Below, piece by piece: positions 1 through 6,777 of a stretch of DNA of 14,718 nucleotides. Source of the stretch: Candidatus Cryptobacteroides faecihippi. GTDB lineage: Bacteria; Bacteroidota; Bacteroidia; Bacteroidales; UBA932. Positions within the stretch are counted from its first letter, which is position 1. Every line of letters starts with the position of its first letter. A program made the translations under genes and the position numbers. The stretch covers positions 1 through 14,718 of the forward strand of contig JAGHSC010000242.1 of NCBI GenBank assembly GCA_018066065.1, written 5' to 3'. The notes below the pieces were generated by a model. It made no database searches and had not been told where the DNA came from. It saw only the letters and a list, made by a program, of their open reading frames with translations.

Positions 1-199
1 GTACCGGGACAGGGAACTCACCGCAAGGTACTACAGGGAGATCCTGGGCGAGGACGATGAGACTCGGCAGGTGTGCACCCCGGAGATCTGCGAAAGGATC
101 GTGGAGGCCCATCTGAAATCGCCTGCGATGCTGGTGATCCTCCCGCTCCAGGACTGGCTCTCCATCGATGGAGAACTGCGCGCCGCGGATCCTTCCTAG
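1..199 (+). CDS. malQ: 4-alpha-glucanotransferase (MalQ/DPE2 type), 3' end only
   Basis: This is the last 65 residues of a gene that begins before the window. Reading from base 2 gives YRDRELTARYYREILG, then a segment ending in SPAMLVILPLQDWLSIDG and LRAADPS before TAG at 197-199. The block SPAM..ILPLQDW..IDG..LR..DP is the C-terminal signature of GH77 4-alpha-glucanotransferases, cytoplasmic enzymes that transfer alpha-1,4-glucan segments in starch, maltodextrin and glycogen metabolism. In family members as I know them, the DP is followed by a conserved tail of the type ERIN-PANP-HYWRYR. Here the protein stops right after DPS, so that tail is missing. The stop overlaps the stop of the convergent outer-membrane gene by two bases (196-198 against 197-199). 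The family call rests on a short piece but the motif is distinctive. Confidence 0.72.
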   Translation, partial: YRDRELTARYYREILGEDDETRQVCTPEICERIVEAHLKSPAMLVILPLQDWLSIDGELRAADPS

Positions 200-1581
200 A
201 AGAGATAGCCGATGTTGATGTAGAACGCTCCGGTGCCATCCTGGTTGTAGATCGGGTTGGTCTTGGAGACGAAGTGGCTCAGCGGGGTTCCATATTCAAG
301 GGCCACGATGAAGTTCTCGTTCATGATGAAGCGGAATCCGGATCCCATCGTGATGTGTGGGGTGTCCTTTTCCTTGCCCTTGCCGATGAAGGAGAGGTAG
401 GATTCTCTGTCAGCCTCATTTCCCCTGAAAGACATGTCGCGTCCCCTGGTGACCATCGAGCCGTCGCTGAAGGCACTCAGGCCAAGGGCAATGTTCTGGT
501 TTGCAAACGAGAATGAGACGAATCTCCATCTCATCTCTGCGGTCCAGGTCGCCATGTCGAGGCCGACGACCCTGTTGCGGAGCATTCCGCGGACGGTCCT
601 GTAGCCACCCATTCCGTCCTTGTCTCCGTTCTCACCCATGACGGTGATGAAAGGAAGGACATAGTAAGGCGCGCTCTTTCCTATCGTTCCTTCGTAGTTG
701 ACTCGGTAGGCAAAGGTAAGGACATCATTCCTGATGATTGGGAAATACTGTCTCATCGTGAGAGAGTACCTTGTGTACGGGTTTGTGGTCCCGAGCCATT
801 TCGGGGCTGCGATCAGGTGTCCCTCGGCCCAGATGCCCCTGGTCGGAGCGCCTTCCTTGTCACGCGAGTCGTAGAGGAGACCAAGGCGGAGACTGCTTGA
901 GACACCTCCGTCAGCCTCGTCTGGGCTGATGAGACCCCATTTCAGATAGTCCTCGTACAGAGTGGATTCGCTGTCCGGGAAGACATTGTACTCCGGCTTT
1001 CCCTTGTTGATGCTGGTACGGTTGATGGCTCCCTGCCTGAACCATCCGAAATGGTAGCCGGCTTCCCACTTGAAGTTGCTTGTGATGTCGCCGATGAAGT
1101 CGGTCTTTGCCAGGATCGAGACCCTGTCCATCCTGTAGAATGGGGTGTAGAGGTACTGTGCCGGATCCTGAGGTCCCTTCTTGTTGGCACCTCCGATGGC
1201 GATCCTGTCCTGGTTGAACCAGGATTCATAGCCATTGAATCCGTAGAAGTCCATAGCCTTGTCGACAGCTGCGGTGAGGGCTGAGGACCAGCGCACTCCA
1301 GGGATCATGGACTTGTTGTCATACATGAGCTGGTAAAGCTGCGAGCCCTTGGTGAAGAAGGATGCTTCCAGATAAGTCTTCGAGTCATAGTTTGGATAGG
1401 ATGTGCCGTCGCCATAGTCATAGATGTTGAGGATGGCTCCGTACTGGAAACCCTTGTCGGCATCGTAGGCGATTGCCGGCAGAGGGCCGAAGTTGAGACC
1501 GGTCTTGACGATTTCGGATTTCTGGGCCTTCGCTCCCAGGCATGGAAGCATGGCGAGCAGGATCAGGAGTGTCTTTTTCAT
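196..1581 (-). CDS. POTRA-less Omp85-superfamily outer-membrane beta-barrel (BamA/TamA-like)
   Basis: This is a 461-residue precursor. A Sec signal peptide (MKKTLLILLAMLPCLGAKA, probable cleavage after AKA) leads directly into barrel-like alternating sequence, with no room for POTRA domains. The key motif is GGYRTVRG at about residues 325-332, matching the (V/I)RG motif of the Omp85 L6 loop. The chain ends in YINIGYLF, with a terminal Phe as expected of a BAM-recognised beta-signal. The length and lack of an N-terminal module fit the 'noNterm-Omp85' proteins described in Bacteroidota, whose substrates are not established. It is the last gene of a three-gene unit: its ATG shares one base with the stop of the upstream acyltransferase (TAATG), which suggests translational coupling. 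No terminator is seen, and it runs into the end of malQ. A role in moving a lipid or protein to the outer membrane is inference. Confidence 0.8.
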   Translation of the reverse strand: MKKTLLILLAMLPCLGAKAQKSEIVKTGLNFGPLPAIAYDADKGFQYGAILNIYDYGDGTSYPNYDSKTYLEASFFTKGSQLYQLMYDNKSMIPGVRWSSALTAAVDKAMDFYGFNGYESWFNQDRIAIGGANKKGPQDPAQYLYTPFYRMDRVSILAKTDFIGDITSNFKWEAGYHFGWFRQGAINRTSINKGKPEYNVFPDSESTLYEDYLKWGLISPDEADGGVSSSLRLGLLYDSRDKEGAPTRGIWAEGHLIAAPKWLGTTNPYTRYSLTMRQYFPIIRNDVLTFAYRVNYEGTIGKSAPYYVLPFITVMGENGDKDGMGGYRTVRGMLRNRVVGLDMATWTAEMRWRFVSFSFANQNIALGLSAFSDGSMVTRGRDMSFRGNEADRESYLSFIGKGKEKDTPHITMGSGFRFIMNENFIVALEYGTPLSHFVSKTNPIYNQDGTGAFYINIGYLF

Positions 1582-2510
1582 TATCTACAGTCTTTTATGA
1601 AATTCAAGTAATGGTTGCCGATCAGCGCGAAGCCGCTGAAGAACGGCCAGAAGACCGGGAGGAAAAACCTCACGGCGAAATAGATTGTGTGCGTCCAGGC
1701 CTTGTCCTTGCACCTGAGAAGGATCAGCCTGGCCGGAAGCCATACGGGAAGCGAGAGAACGGCCAGCACCAGCCACAGAGGCAGGGCCGGAAGAAGGATG
1801 AGTGCACGAGGGAGGAGCATGTCATGCCTCCTTTCCGGAATGTGGTCCAGAAGGTCCAGGATCCTCTCCCGGAGAGTCTCGCACAGTCCCCTGTAGATTT
1901 CAGCATCGTTCACGCCCTCGTGGGAGCGGATGTAGGCGCCCACTTCGATAGGTTCCCCGACCTGGACCGACAGGCGTCCCATCTCATTGAAGAAGTACTC
2001 GTAATCCACGCCGACAGGAACCACATAGACAGGTCCGCCGATTTCATCCAGAGCCTTGCGGGCAATGCGGAAGATGCCTTTCTTGACAGGGAGAAGCCCA
2101 CGCTCGGCACGATGTCTCCCTTCACTGTACATGCAGAACGGGACACCATGGGCAAGGCAGTCGACAATCTCGTCGAATGTCTCATAATTCTTCGCAACCT
2201 CCTGAAGGCCATTGCGTTCACGAGCCAGAGGAAGGATCCTGAGCCAGTTGAGGATCCTTGCGATGCGAGGATTTCCGAAGATGTCCGACCGGGCTCCGAA
2301 CCCGACCGGGACATGCCCGCAGGTCAGGAGCATCACCAAGGGGTCCATCAGGGTGGCGACATGGTTGGGAGCGAGTATTACGGCACCGGAAGAAGGAAGG
2401 TTCTCCCTTCCACGTATCCTGACCGACGAGAACTGCATTCTCGTGCACAAGTCCACGTAGAAGCGGCCGATGTCGTAGCCACGACTCTGTTTCCAGATGG
2501 TCCTACCCAT
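1581..2510 (-). CDS. PlsC-family 1-acylglycerol-phosphate-type acyltransferase
   Basis: This is a 309-residue protein of the LPLAT/PlsC superfamily, which transfers acyl chains to lysophospholipids or related acceptors at the inner membrane. Motif I is NHVATLMDP (His50, Asp56). This is the HX5D spacing seen in a Bacteroidota-type subgroup rather than classical HX4D. The glycerophosphate-binding motif is SEGRH (129-133), equivalent to FPEGTR. A hydrophobic C-terminal region (about 235-260 and 285-305) provides probable membrane anchors, which is longer than minimal PlsC. I chose the ATG at 2510 because it overlaps the upstream symporter stop by only 8 nt (ATGGGTAG). An in-frame ATG at 2561 would add 17 unlike residues and overlap by 59 nt. 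The stop overlaps the ATG of the downstream Omp85 gene by one base. The exact acceptor lipid cannot be told from sequence. Confidence 0.85.
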   Translation of the reverse strand: MGRTIWKQSRGYDIGRFYVDLCTRMQFSSVRIRGRENLPSSGAVILAPNHVATLMDPLVMLLTCGHVPVGFGARSDIFGNPRIARILNWLRILPLARERNGLQEVAKNYETFDEIVDCLAHGVPFCMYSEGRHRAERGLLPVKKGIFRIARKALDEIGGPVYVVPVGVDYEYFFNEMGRLSVQVGEPIEVGAYIRSHEGVNDAEIYRGLCETLRERILDLLDHIPERRHDMLLPRALILLPALPLWLVLAVLSLPVWLPARLILLRCKDKAWTHTIYFAVRFFLPVFWPFFSGFALIGNHYLNFIKDCR

Positions 2511-3465
2511 TCTTCCGTGATTTCCTTGCGTCCATCCAGTTGAAGACGGCTGAGACTCCAAGGCCGCTGATGATGTGCCATACTCCCCACCATGCCGTGA
2601 TCACCAGAGTGCCTCCGTGGGCAGGGAAACCTGCAAAGATCGATGTTCCGAGAAGAAGGACAAGGCCGAGACCGCTGTTCTGGATGCCGGTCTCGATCGT
2701 CAGGGTCCTGCGGTCCCTCGATGGAACCTTGAATGCAGACCCGACGGAGAAGCCGATCGTCAGGGCAAGGAGATTATGGATAAGGACGACCAGGAATATG
2801 TACTTGATGCACTTCAGGAAGGCATCGAGGTTACCCATGAACGACAGGACGACCATCGCGATGAAGAACACGATGCTGAACCACTGGAACGGCTTCATCA
2901 TCCTGTCGGCGAGAGACGGAAGGTAGGTTCTGGTCAGGATGCCGAGGACGAGAGGGACACCAAGCAGGATGAAGATGGTCTTCAGCACATCCCAGAGAGG
3001 GATTACCAGCTGGGGAACCTCACCGGCGACATTGGCGGCATGAAGGTAGAGATTGCCGTAGAGCCAGAAATTGAATGGAGTCATCACGATCGCAAGGGCC
3101 GTACTGATGGCCGTGAGGCTGACGGACAGCTCTATGTTGGCCTTGGAAAGCGAGCTCATGAAATTTGAGATGTTCCCTCCGGGACAGGAAGCGACCAGGA
3201 TCATGCCCAAGGCAATCGTCCATGTGATCGTCCCGCCCATGGCCAAGGCCAGCAGGAACGTCAGCAAGGGAAGGAGCACAAGCTGGCAGAGCATCCCAAG
3301 AATCACCGACTTCGGCTTTGAGAAGACATCCCGGAAGGTCTTCGGTTCGATGCCCAGGGCAACCCCATACATGATGAGGGCAAGCACGATGTTGATGGTG
3401 TTCATGCCACCCGCGTTCAGGGTGACATTGATGCTGTCAATGGAAGATGCTATTTCAGGATTCAT
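2503..3465 (-). CDS. BASS-family (bile acid:Na+ symporter-like) transporter
   Basis: This is a 320-residue, very hydrophobic protein with about ten membrane segments, the usual size for the bile acid:sodium symporter (SBF) family. Two diagnostic unwound-helix motifs are present: ASCPGGN (residues 92-98, followed by ISN) and ETGIQNSG (258-265, followed by LGL). These carry the Na+-coordinating and crossover residues in solved BASS structures. Bacterial members transport bile acids, pantoate or other organic anions; the substrate here is unknown. I chose the ATG at 3465 (MNPEIASS) because the earlier in-frame ATGs at 3510 and 3516 lie in or next to a terminator-like hairpin and give an atypical leader. 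It is the first gene of the unit with the acyltransferase (8-nt overlap) and the Omp85 barrel. No convincing -7 element was found in front of it, so it may depend partly on read-through. Confidence 0.87.
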   Translation of the reverse strand: MNPEIASSIDSINVTLNAGGMNTINIVLALIMYGVALGIEPKTFRDVFSKPKSVILGMLCQLVLLPLLTFLLALAMGGTITWTIALGMILVASCPGGNISNFMSSLSKANIELSVSLTAISTALAIVMTPFNFWLYGNLYLHAANVAGEVPQLVIPLWDVLKTIFILLGVPLVLGILTRTYLPSLADRMMKPFQWFSIVFFIAMVVLSFMGNLDAFLKCIKYIFLVVLIHNLLALTIGFSVGSAFKVPSRDRRTLTIETGIQNSGLGLVLLLGTSIFAGFPAHGGTLVITAWWGVWHIISGLGVSAVFNWMDARKSRKNG

Positions 3466-3490
3466 CTCTTGAATGCTGGAAGGACAAGTC

Positions 3491-3540
3491 ATAATAAAAA
3501 ACTGACCCATTCCCAATTTGTGTCACTGGCCTGGATCAGT
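3491..3540 (-). terminator. Terminator-like hairpin between the small ORF and the BASS gene
   Basis: On the minus strand a 9-bp stem (ACTGATCCA pairing with TGGGTCAGT, one G-U pair; plus-strand arms 3532-3540 and 3501-3509) is followed by TTTTTATTAT. The loop is long (22 nt) and holds a weak inner CCA/TGG pairing. It would end transcription of the 53-codon gene upstream, or act as an attenuator ahead of the BASS operon. It also argues against starting the BASS protein at 3510 or 3516. Confidence 0.5.
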
Positions 3541-3565
3541 CTTCATAATCTCAAGAAGGAAATGA

Positions 3566-3727
3566 TCAGTCTGCAATCTTGTCGAAGAGAGCAACTGTTG
3601 TCACTTCGTCCCTTGTGACAAGCTTGGCGTCCCTGTAGCTGTGCTTGTTGGCAGCGATGATGATTTCCTTGTCTCCCTGTGCCTGCATCTCAGCCTGCAG
3701 CCTGCTGATAAGTTCAGATGTCTTCAT
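3566..3727 (-). CDS. Small hypothetical protein, 53 residues
   Basis: ATG at 3727 opens a 53-codon frame ending in TGA at 3566. The protein begins MKTSELISRLQAEMQAQGDK and ends VALFDKIAD. It has no signal peptide, no membrane segment and no cysteine. The first 20 residues look like an amphipathic helix, followed by a hydrophobic strand-like EIIIAA and a charged C-terminal half. I do not recognise the family. Support for it being real: it fills the gap between the BASS gene and the divergent flavoprotein gene, its codon use resembles its neighbours (AAG, CTG, AGG), its 5' leader is AT-rich as elsewhere in the window, and a terminator-like hairpin follows its stop. The MKxSELIxxLQ opening resembles small accessory or phage-derived proteins, but that is not enough to assign a role. 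Confidence 0.6.
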   Translation of the reverse strand: MKTSELISRLQAEMQAQGDKEIIIAANKHSYRDAKLVTRDEVTTVALFDKIAD

Positions 3728-3785
3728 GATTGTTATTATTTATGTCTGGTTTCACTATGGTGGACTCAATTTACGCTTTTCTTCT

Positions 3786-3813
3786 GTAAAATAAAAATGA
3801 ATATGCGTAAAAT
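3786..3813 (+). promoter_or_regulatory. Direct repeat GTAAAAT x2, 21 bp apart: candidate activator site
   Basis: GTAAAAT occurs at 3786-3792 and again at 3807-3813, exactly two helical turns apart, with an inverted CGTAAAT at 3769-3775. The second copy lies where a -35/-33 element would fall for the -7 element at 3826. The same GTAAAA half-site forms the palindrome at the GPH transporter promoter (9926-9950). A shared regulator is inference, and AT-rich repeats can arise by chance. Confidence 0.35.
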
Positions 3814-3825
3814 TCAATCTTTCGC

Positions 3826-3833
3826 TAAATTTG
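3826..3833 (+). promoter_or_regulatory. Bacteroidota -7 element for the flavoprotein gene
   Basis: TAAATTTG is a perfect match to the Bacteroidota sigma -7 consensus TAnnTTTG. Transcription would start near 3840, about 20 nt before the ATG at 3860. This supports the 3860 start over the in-frame ATGs at 3797 and 3803, which would lie upstream of the transcript start. No clear -33 TTG is present, consistent with a promoter that needs an activator. Confidence 0.5.
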
Positions 3834-3859
3834 TGAACACTCGAACTAATCCAGAACAC

Positions 3860-5773
3860 ATGAAATCCCTCTCCTTTTCCATGGTCAGGATGGCCTCGGC
3901 CATCGCTGCAGCCCTCCTGGCGATCGTCTCCGCGCATGCGTCACCTGTCTTCATCGAGGCCGAGAGCTTCCAGGAAAAGGGAGGATGGTGCGTCGACCAG
4001 CAGTTCATGGACATCATGGGGTCACCATACCTCATCGCCCACGGATGCGGAAAGCCTGTCTCCGACGCATCCACAGGATTCGAGGTGGATGAAGGAGGAA
4101 AGTACCATGTCTACGTGCGTACGTACAACTGGGTCTCACCATGGACAACCACGGCCGACGGGCCTGGAGCATTCAAGGTCAAGGTCAATGGGAAAGATCT
4201 GAAGGTGATACTGGGCACGAAAGGCGACAGATGGATGTGGCAGCATGCAGGGTCGGTGAACCTGAAACCGGGACAATCGACCATCAGCCTTTCCGACCTG
4301 ACCGGGTTCGAAGGACGATGCGATGCCATCTACCTGACACAGGAAGAAGGTGCCCTTCCTCCTGACGGAAAGGAAGCCCTGGAGGCATTCCGAAGGAAGA
4401 TGGGAGCACTGCCGGAACAGCCTTCGGACGGAGGGGACTTCGACTTCGTGGTGATAGGTGGAGGAATAGGCGGAATGTGCGCCGCCGTCTCTGCAGCGAG
4501 ACTCGGATGCAAGGTCGCCCTGGTCAATGACCGACCGATCCCGGGAGGAAACAACAGCTCGGAGATAAGGGTACACCTTGGCGCATACATCGAACAGCCA
4601 CCTTACCCTGCCCTCGGCAGGCTGATCAGGGAATTCGGCCACAGCATCGGCGGAAACGCCCAGCCAGCCTCCAACTACGAGGACGGAAAGAAGATTGAAT
4701 TCATCGAGAGGCAGGAGGGACTGACCTACCTGCCGGGATTCAGAGCCGTGAAGGTCAACATGAAGGACGGGTCCACAATCGGTTCGGTGATCATCCGGAA
4801 CATCGAGAGCGGAGCGGAACTGGAGCTGAGGGCGCCGCTGTTCAGCGACTGCACCGGTGATGCCAATCTCGGATTCATGGCCGGCGCCGACTGGCGCATG
4901 GGACGCGAAGGCAGGGATGAGTTTGGAGAGAGTCTCGCTCCAGAGCATGGAGACAGCATGACCATGGGAGCATCGGTCCAGTGGTACTCCGTCGATGGAG
5001 ACAGGTCAAGGTTCCCGGAATTCAGCTACGGTGTGGAATTCAACGAAGAGAACTGCGAGAATGTGTTCCATGGAGAGTGGCAGTGGGAGACTGGCCTGGA
5101 CAGAGACCAGATCATGGAAGCGGAAAGGATAAGGGACTACGGGATGCTGGTGGTCTACTCGAACTGGAGCTTCCTCAAGAATCATTACAGCAAGAAAGAA
5201 AACTATGCCTGCAAGGAACTTGGGTGGGTTGCCTATGTTGCCGGAAAGCGCGAGTCCAGGAGACTGATGGGCGATTACATCCTCAAGCAGGACGATGTCG
5301 ACAAGCAGGTCTTCCACGAGGACGCATCCTTCACGACGACCTGGCACTTCGACCTCCACTTCAAGGATCCGAAGAACATCGCGAAGTTCCCGGGGAACGA
5401 GTTCAAGGCCGCCACGAAGAGGAATCCGATCTACCCTTATGCCGTTCCCTACAGGGTGCTCTACTCACGCAACATCGGCAATCTCTTCGTGGCCGGGCGC
5501 AACATCAGCGTCACGCATGTCACCCTTGGCTCGACCAGGCTCATGCGGACGATCGGGATGATGGGTGAGGTAGTCGGCATGGCGGCAAGCATCTGCACGA
5601 AGAACAACGTGCTTCCACGCGACGTCTACCAGCATCATCTTCCGGAACTGAAATCACTGATGGAGAAAGGAGTGGCAAGGACAGACATCGAACTGCCCGA
5701 CAACCAGCACTTCAACGAAGGGGGTCATCTGGACAAGCCGAAGGACATCATTTTCTCCACGGAGAGACGATAG
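3860..5773 (+). CDS. Secreted FAD-dependent oxidoreductase (FAD_oxidored) with N-terminal carbohydrate-binding-like domain
   Basis: This is a 637-residue precursor. It starts with a Sec signal peptide (MKSLSFSMVRMASAIAAALL..., cleavage near SAHA-SP) and has no twin-arginine motif. Residues of about 28-165 form a beta-rich module opening FIEAESF and containing GKYHVYVRTYNW, resembling CBM6/CBM35-like or NPCBM-like domains. From about 193 a FAD_oxidored domain follows, with the dinucleotide motif GGGIGG (200-205), PGGNNSSEIR, SDCTGDANLGFMAGADWRMG and the C-terminal VAGRNISVTHVTLGSTRLMR, all typical of the family. These flavoproteins are common in Bacteroidota and Planctomycetota glycan clusters, but the chemistry is known for few of them. 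The product is probably periplasmic and may oxidise a sugar or glycoside. The stop lies three bases from the convergent lysR stop. The start was chosen from the promoter position and the clean signal peptide; an ATG at 3797 is possible. Confidence 0.85.
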   Translation: MKSLSFSMVRMASAIAAALLAIVSAHASPVFIEAESFQEKGGWCVDQQFMDIMGSPYLIAHGCGKPVSDASTGFEVDEGGKYHVYVRTYNWVSPWTTTADGPGAFKVKVNGKDLKVILGTKGDRWMWQHAGSVNLKPGQSTISLSDLTGFEGRCDAIYLTQEEGALPPDGKEALEAFRRKMGALPEQPSDGGDFDFVVIGGGIGGMCAAVSAARLGCKVALVNDRPIPGGNNSSEIRVHLGAYIEQPPYPALGRLIREFGHSIGGNAQPASNYEDGKKIEFIERQEGLTYLPGFRAVKVNMKDGSTIGSVIIRNIESGAELELRAPLFSDCTGDANLGFMAGADWRMGREGRDEFGESLAPEHGDSMTMGASVQWYSVDGDRSRFPEFSYGVEFNEENCENVFHGEWQWETGLDRDQIMEAERIRDYGMLVVYSNWSFLKNHYSKKENYACKELGWVAYVAGKRESRRLMGDYILKQDDVDKQVFHEDASFTTTWHFDLHFKDPKNIAKFPGNEFKAATKRNPIYPYAVPYRVLYSRNIGNLFVAGRNISVTHVTLGSTRLMRTIGMMGEVVGMAASICTKNNVLPRDVYQHHLPELKSLMEKGVARTDIELPDNQHFNEGGHLDKPKDIIFSTERR

Positions 5774-5776
5774 GGA

Positions 5777-6682
5777 CTATTTTTTAAGATTCTTCTCGAA
5801 CCTGTCGATGCTCGCGAATTCATGGAGCGTCTCCAGGAACACTTCCGATGCACGCGACCGGAAGCCTTCCTTCAGGCGATGTACACAGCCGGTCATCGGA
5901 TGACATCCGCCATCGAGCGGAATCGAGACGAGGGCCGGCCTGTACCAGGAAGGAATCGGAGTGATGATGGTCATCATGTTGGATGACTGCACAAGGTCGA
6001 TGATCAGCTGAGGGTCGTTCATCTCGACGCGCACATCCAGGCCGCGGGTGTCGATTCCGGCAAAGTGGTCATAGTCGCGTCCGGAACGCAGGCCCTTTCC
6101 AGGCATGACGACAGGGTAGTTCTTCAGGTCGGTCATCGATAGGGACAAGGATCCTGCCAGAGGATGGTCCCTGCGCATCACGACACTCAGATGGGTCTTG
6201 AAGAGGCTCTCCGTCTCGACGTCTGGATATTCCACATTGGGCTTGAACGCCACTGCGGCATCGATTTCCCTGTTCCTGAGCATCTCCAGGAGCTCAGGTG
6301 CTGTCTTGAAGCAGAGGTTGACCCTGACCTTGGGATGCAGCCTGGACATGGTCTTGACTGTGTCGATCAGCATGCCGCTGAAGGATCTGGTCGCTCCGAT
6401 GGAAACAGTGCCGACAAGGCCTCCGCGCAGCTCGCGCATGTGGTGCAGGCACTCCTCAGATGATTCGATGGTCTTCAGGGCCAGAGGAAGGAGTTCCCTG
6501 CCGGCCTCTGTCAGTGTGACTTTGTGGGTGGATCTCTCGAAGAGCGGGGAACCGACCTCGAATTCCAGCTGACGGATCTGCTGGGAAAGCGTTCCCTGCG
6601 TTATGTAAAGCTTCCTGGACGCTTCGGAGAAGTTCAGCGTCGTCGCGACAGTCGCGAAATACTTCAGGTGTCTTAGTTCCAT
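5777..6682 (-). CDS. LysR-family transcriptional regulator
   Basis: This is a 301-residue regulator of normal LysR length. Residues 1-60 are the winged helix-turn-helix, opening MELRHLKYFATVATTLNFSE with ITQGTLSQQIRQLE as the recognition helix region. Residues of about 90-290 are the periplasmic-binding-protein-like effector domain (GTVSIGATRSF onward). It lies between the flavoprotein gene (convergent, three bases between stop codons) and the lipoprotein/symporter pair, so those genes are its likely targets, with the effector probably a sugar acid or other pathway intermediate (inference). A T-N11-A palindrome 14 bp upstream of the ATG is a candidate autoregulatory site. Divergently from it, the nearest transcript is the candidate small RNA at 6778-6897 rather than a protein gene. 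The ATG at 6682 is the canonical family start. Confidence 0.93.
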   Translation of the reverse strand: MELRHLKYFATVATTLNFSEASRKLYITQGTLSQQIRQLEFEVGSPLFERSTHKVTLTEAGRELLPLALKTIESSEECLHHMRELRGGLVGTVSIGATRSFSGMLIDTVKTMSRLHPKVRVNLCFKTAPELLEMLRNREIDAAVAFKPNVEYPDVETESLFKTHLSVVMRRDHPLAGSLSLSMTDLKNYPVVMPGKGLRSGRDYDHFAGIDTRGLDVRVEMNDPQLIIDLVQSSNMMTIITPIPSWYRPALVSIPLDGGCHPMTGCVHRLKEGFRSRASEVFLETLHEFASIDRFEKNLKK

Positions 6683-6695
6683 GGGTCAGTCTGTT

Positions 6696-6710
6696 ATTGA
6701 TTACGTCAAT
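6696..6710. promoter_or_regulatory. Candidate LysR box (T-N11-A palindrome)
   Basis: ATTGA-TTACG-TCAAT is a perfect 5-bp inverted repeat around a 5-bp centre and satisfies the LysR T-N11-A rule (T6697, A6709). It lies 14 bp upstream of the lysR ATG, in the AT-rich gap shared with the plus-strand promoter at 6765. It is a likely binding site for the regulator encoded alongside it. Confidence 0.45.
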
Positions 6711-6764
6711 GGCGATTATTCGCACAATATAATAAAAAACGTTATAAATCAACTCTTTTGGGCG

Positions 6765-6772
6765 TACCTTTG
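6765..6772 (+). promoter_or_regulatory. Bacteroidota -7 element driving a short plus-strand transcript
   Basis: TACCTTTG matches TAnnTTTG perfectly and sits in AT-rich DNA. It points away from lysR and toward the terminator at 6868-6896. No plausible protein gene on this strand lies between it and the terminator, so its transcript would be about 115-120 nt. The -33 region is only weakly matched. Confidence 0.45.
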
Positions 6773-6777
6773 TTCCA

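Noticed and set aside
1542..2543. A 333-codon plus-strand frame opposite the acyltransferase
   Set aside because: Low-complexity charged product without recognisable motifs. The minus strand carries clear PlsC motifs I and III.
3466..3516. Longer BASS N-terminus starting at 3516 or 3510
   Set aside because: These starts lie within or beside a terminator-like hairpin and add residues unlike the family. MNPEIASS at 3465 gives normal length.
3641..3859. N-terminal extension of the flavoprotein (ATGs at 3641, 3797 or 3803)
   Set aside because: The extension runs through the promoter-like DNA and the antisense small ORF. The signal peptide starts cleanly at 3860, 20 nt after the predicted transcription start. 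The 3797 start remains a minor alternative.
4136..4948. A 270-codon minus-strand frame inside the flavoprotein gene
   Set aside because: It is antisense to the intact FAD-binding domain, with no signal, motif or promoter of its own.
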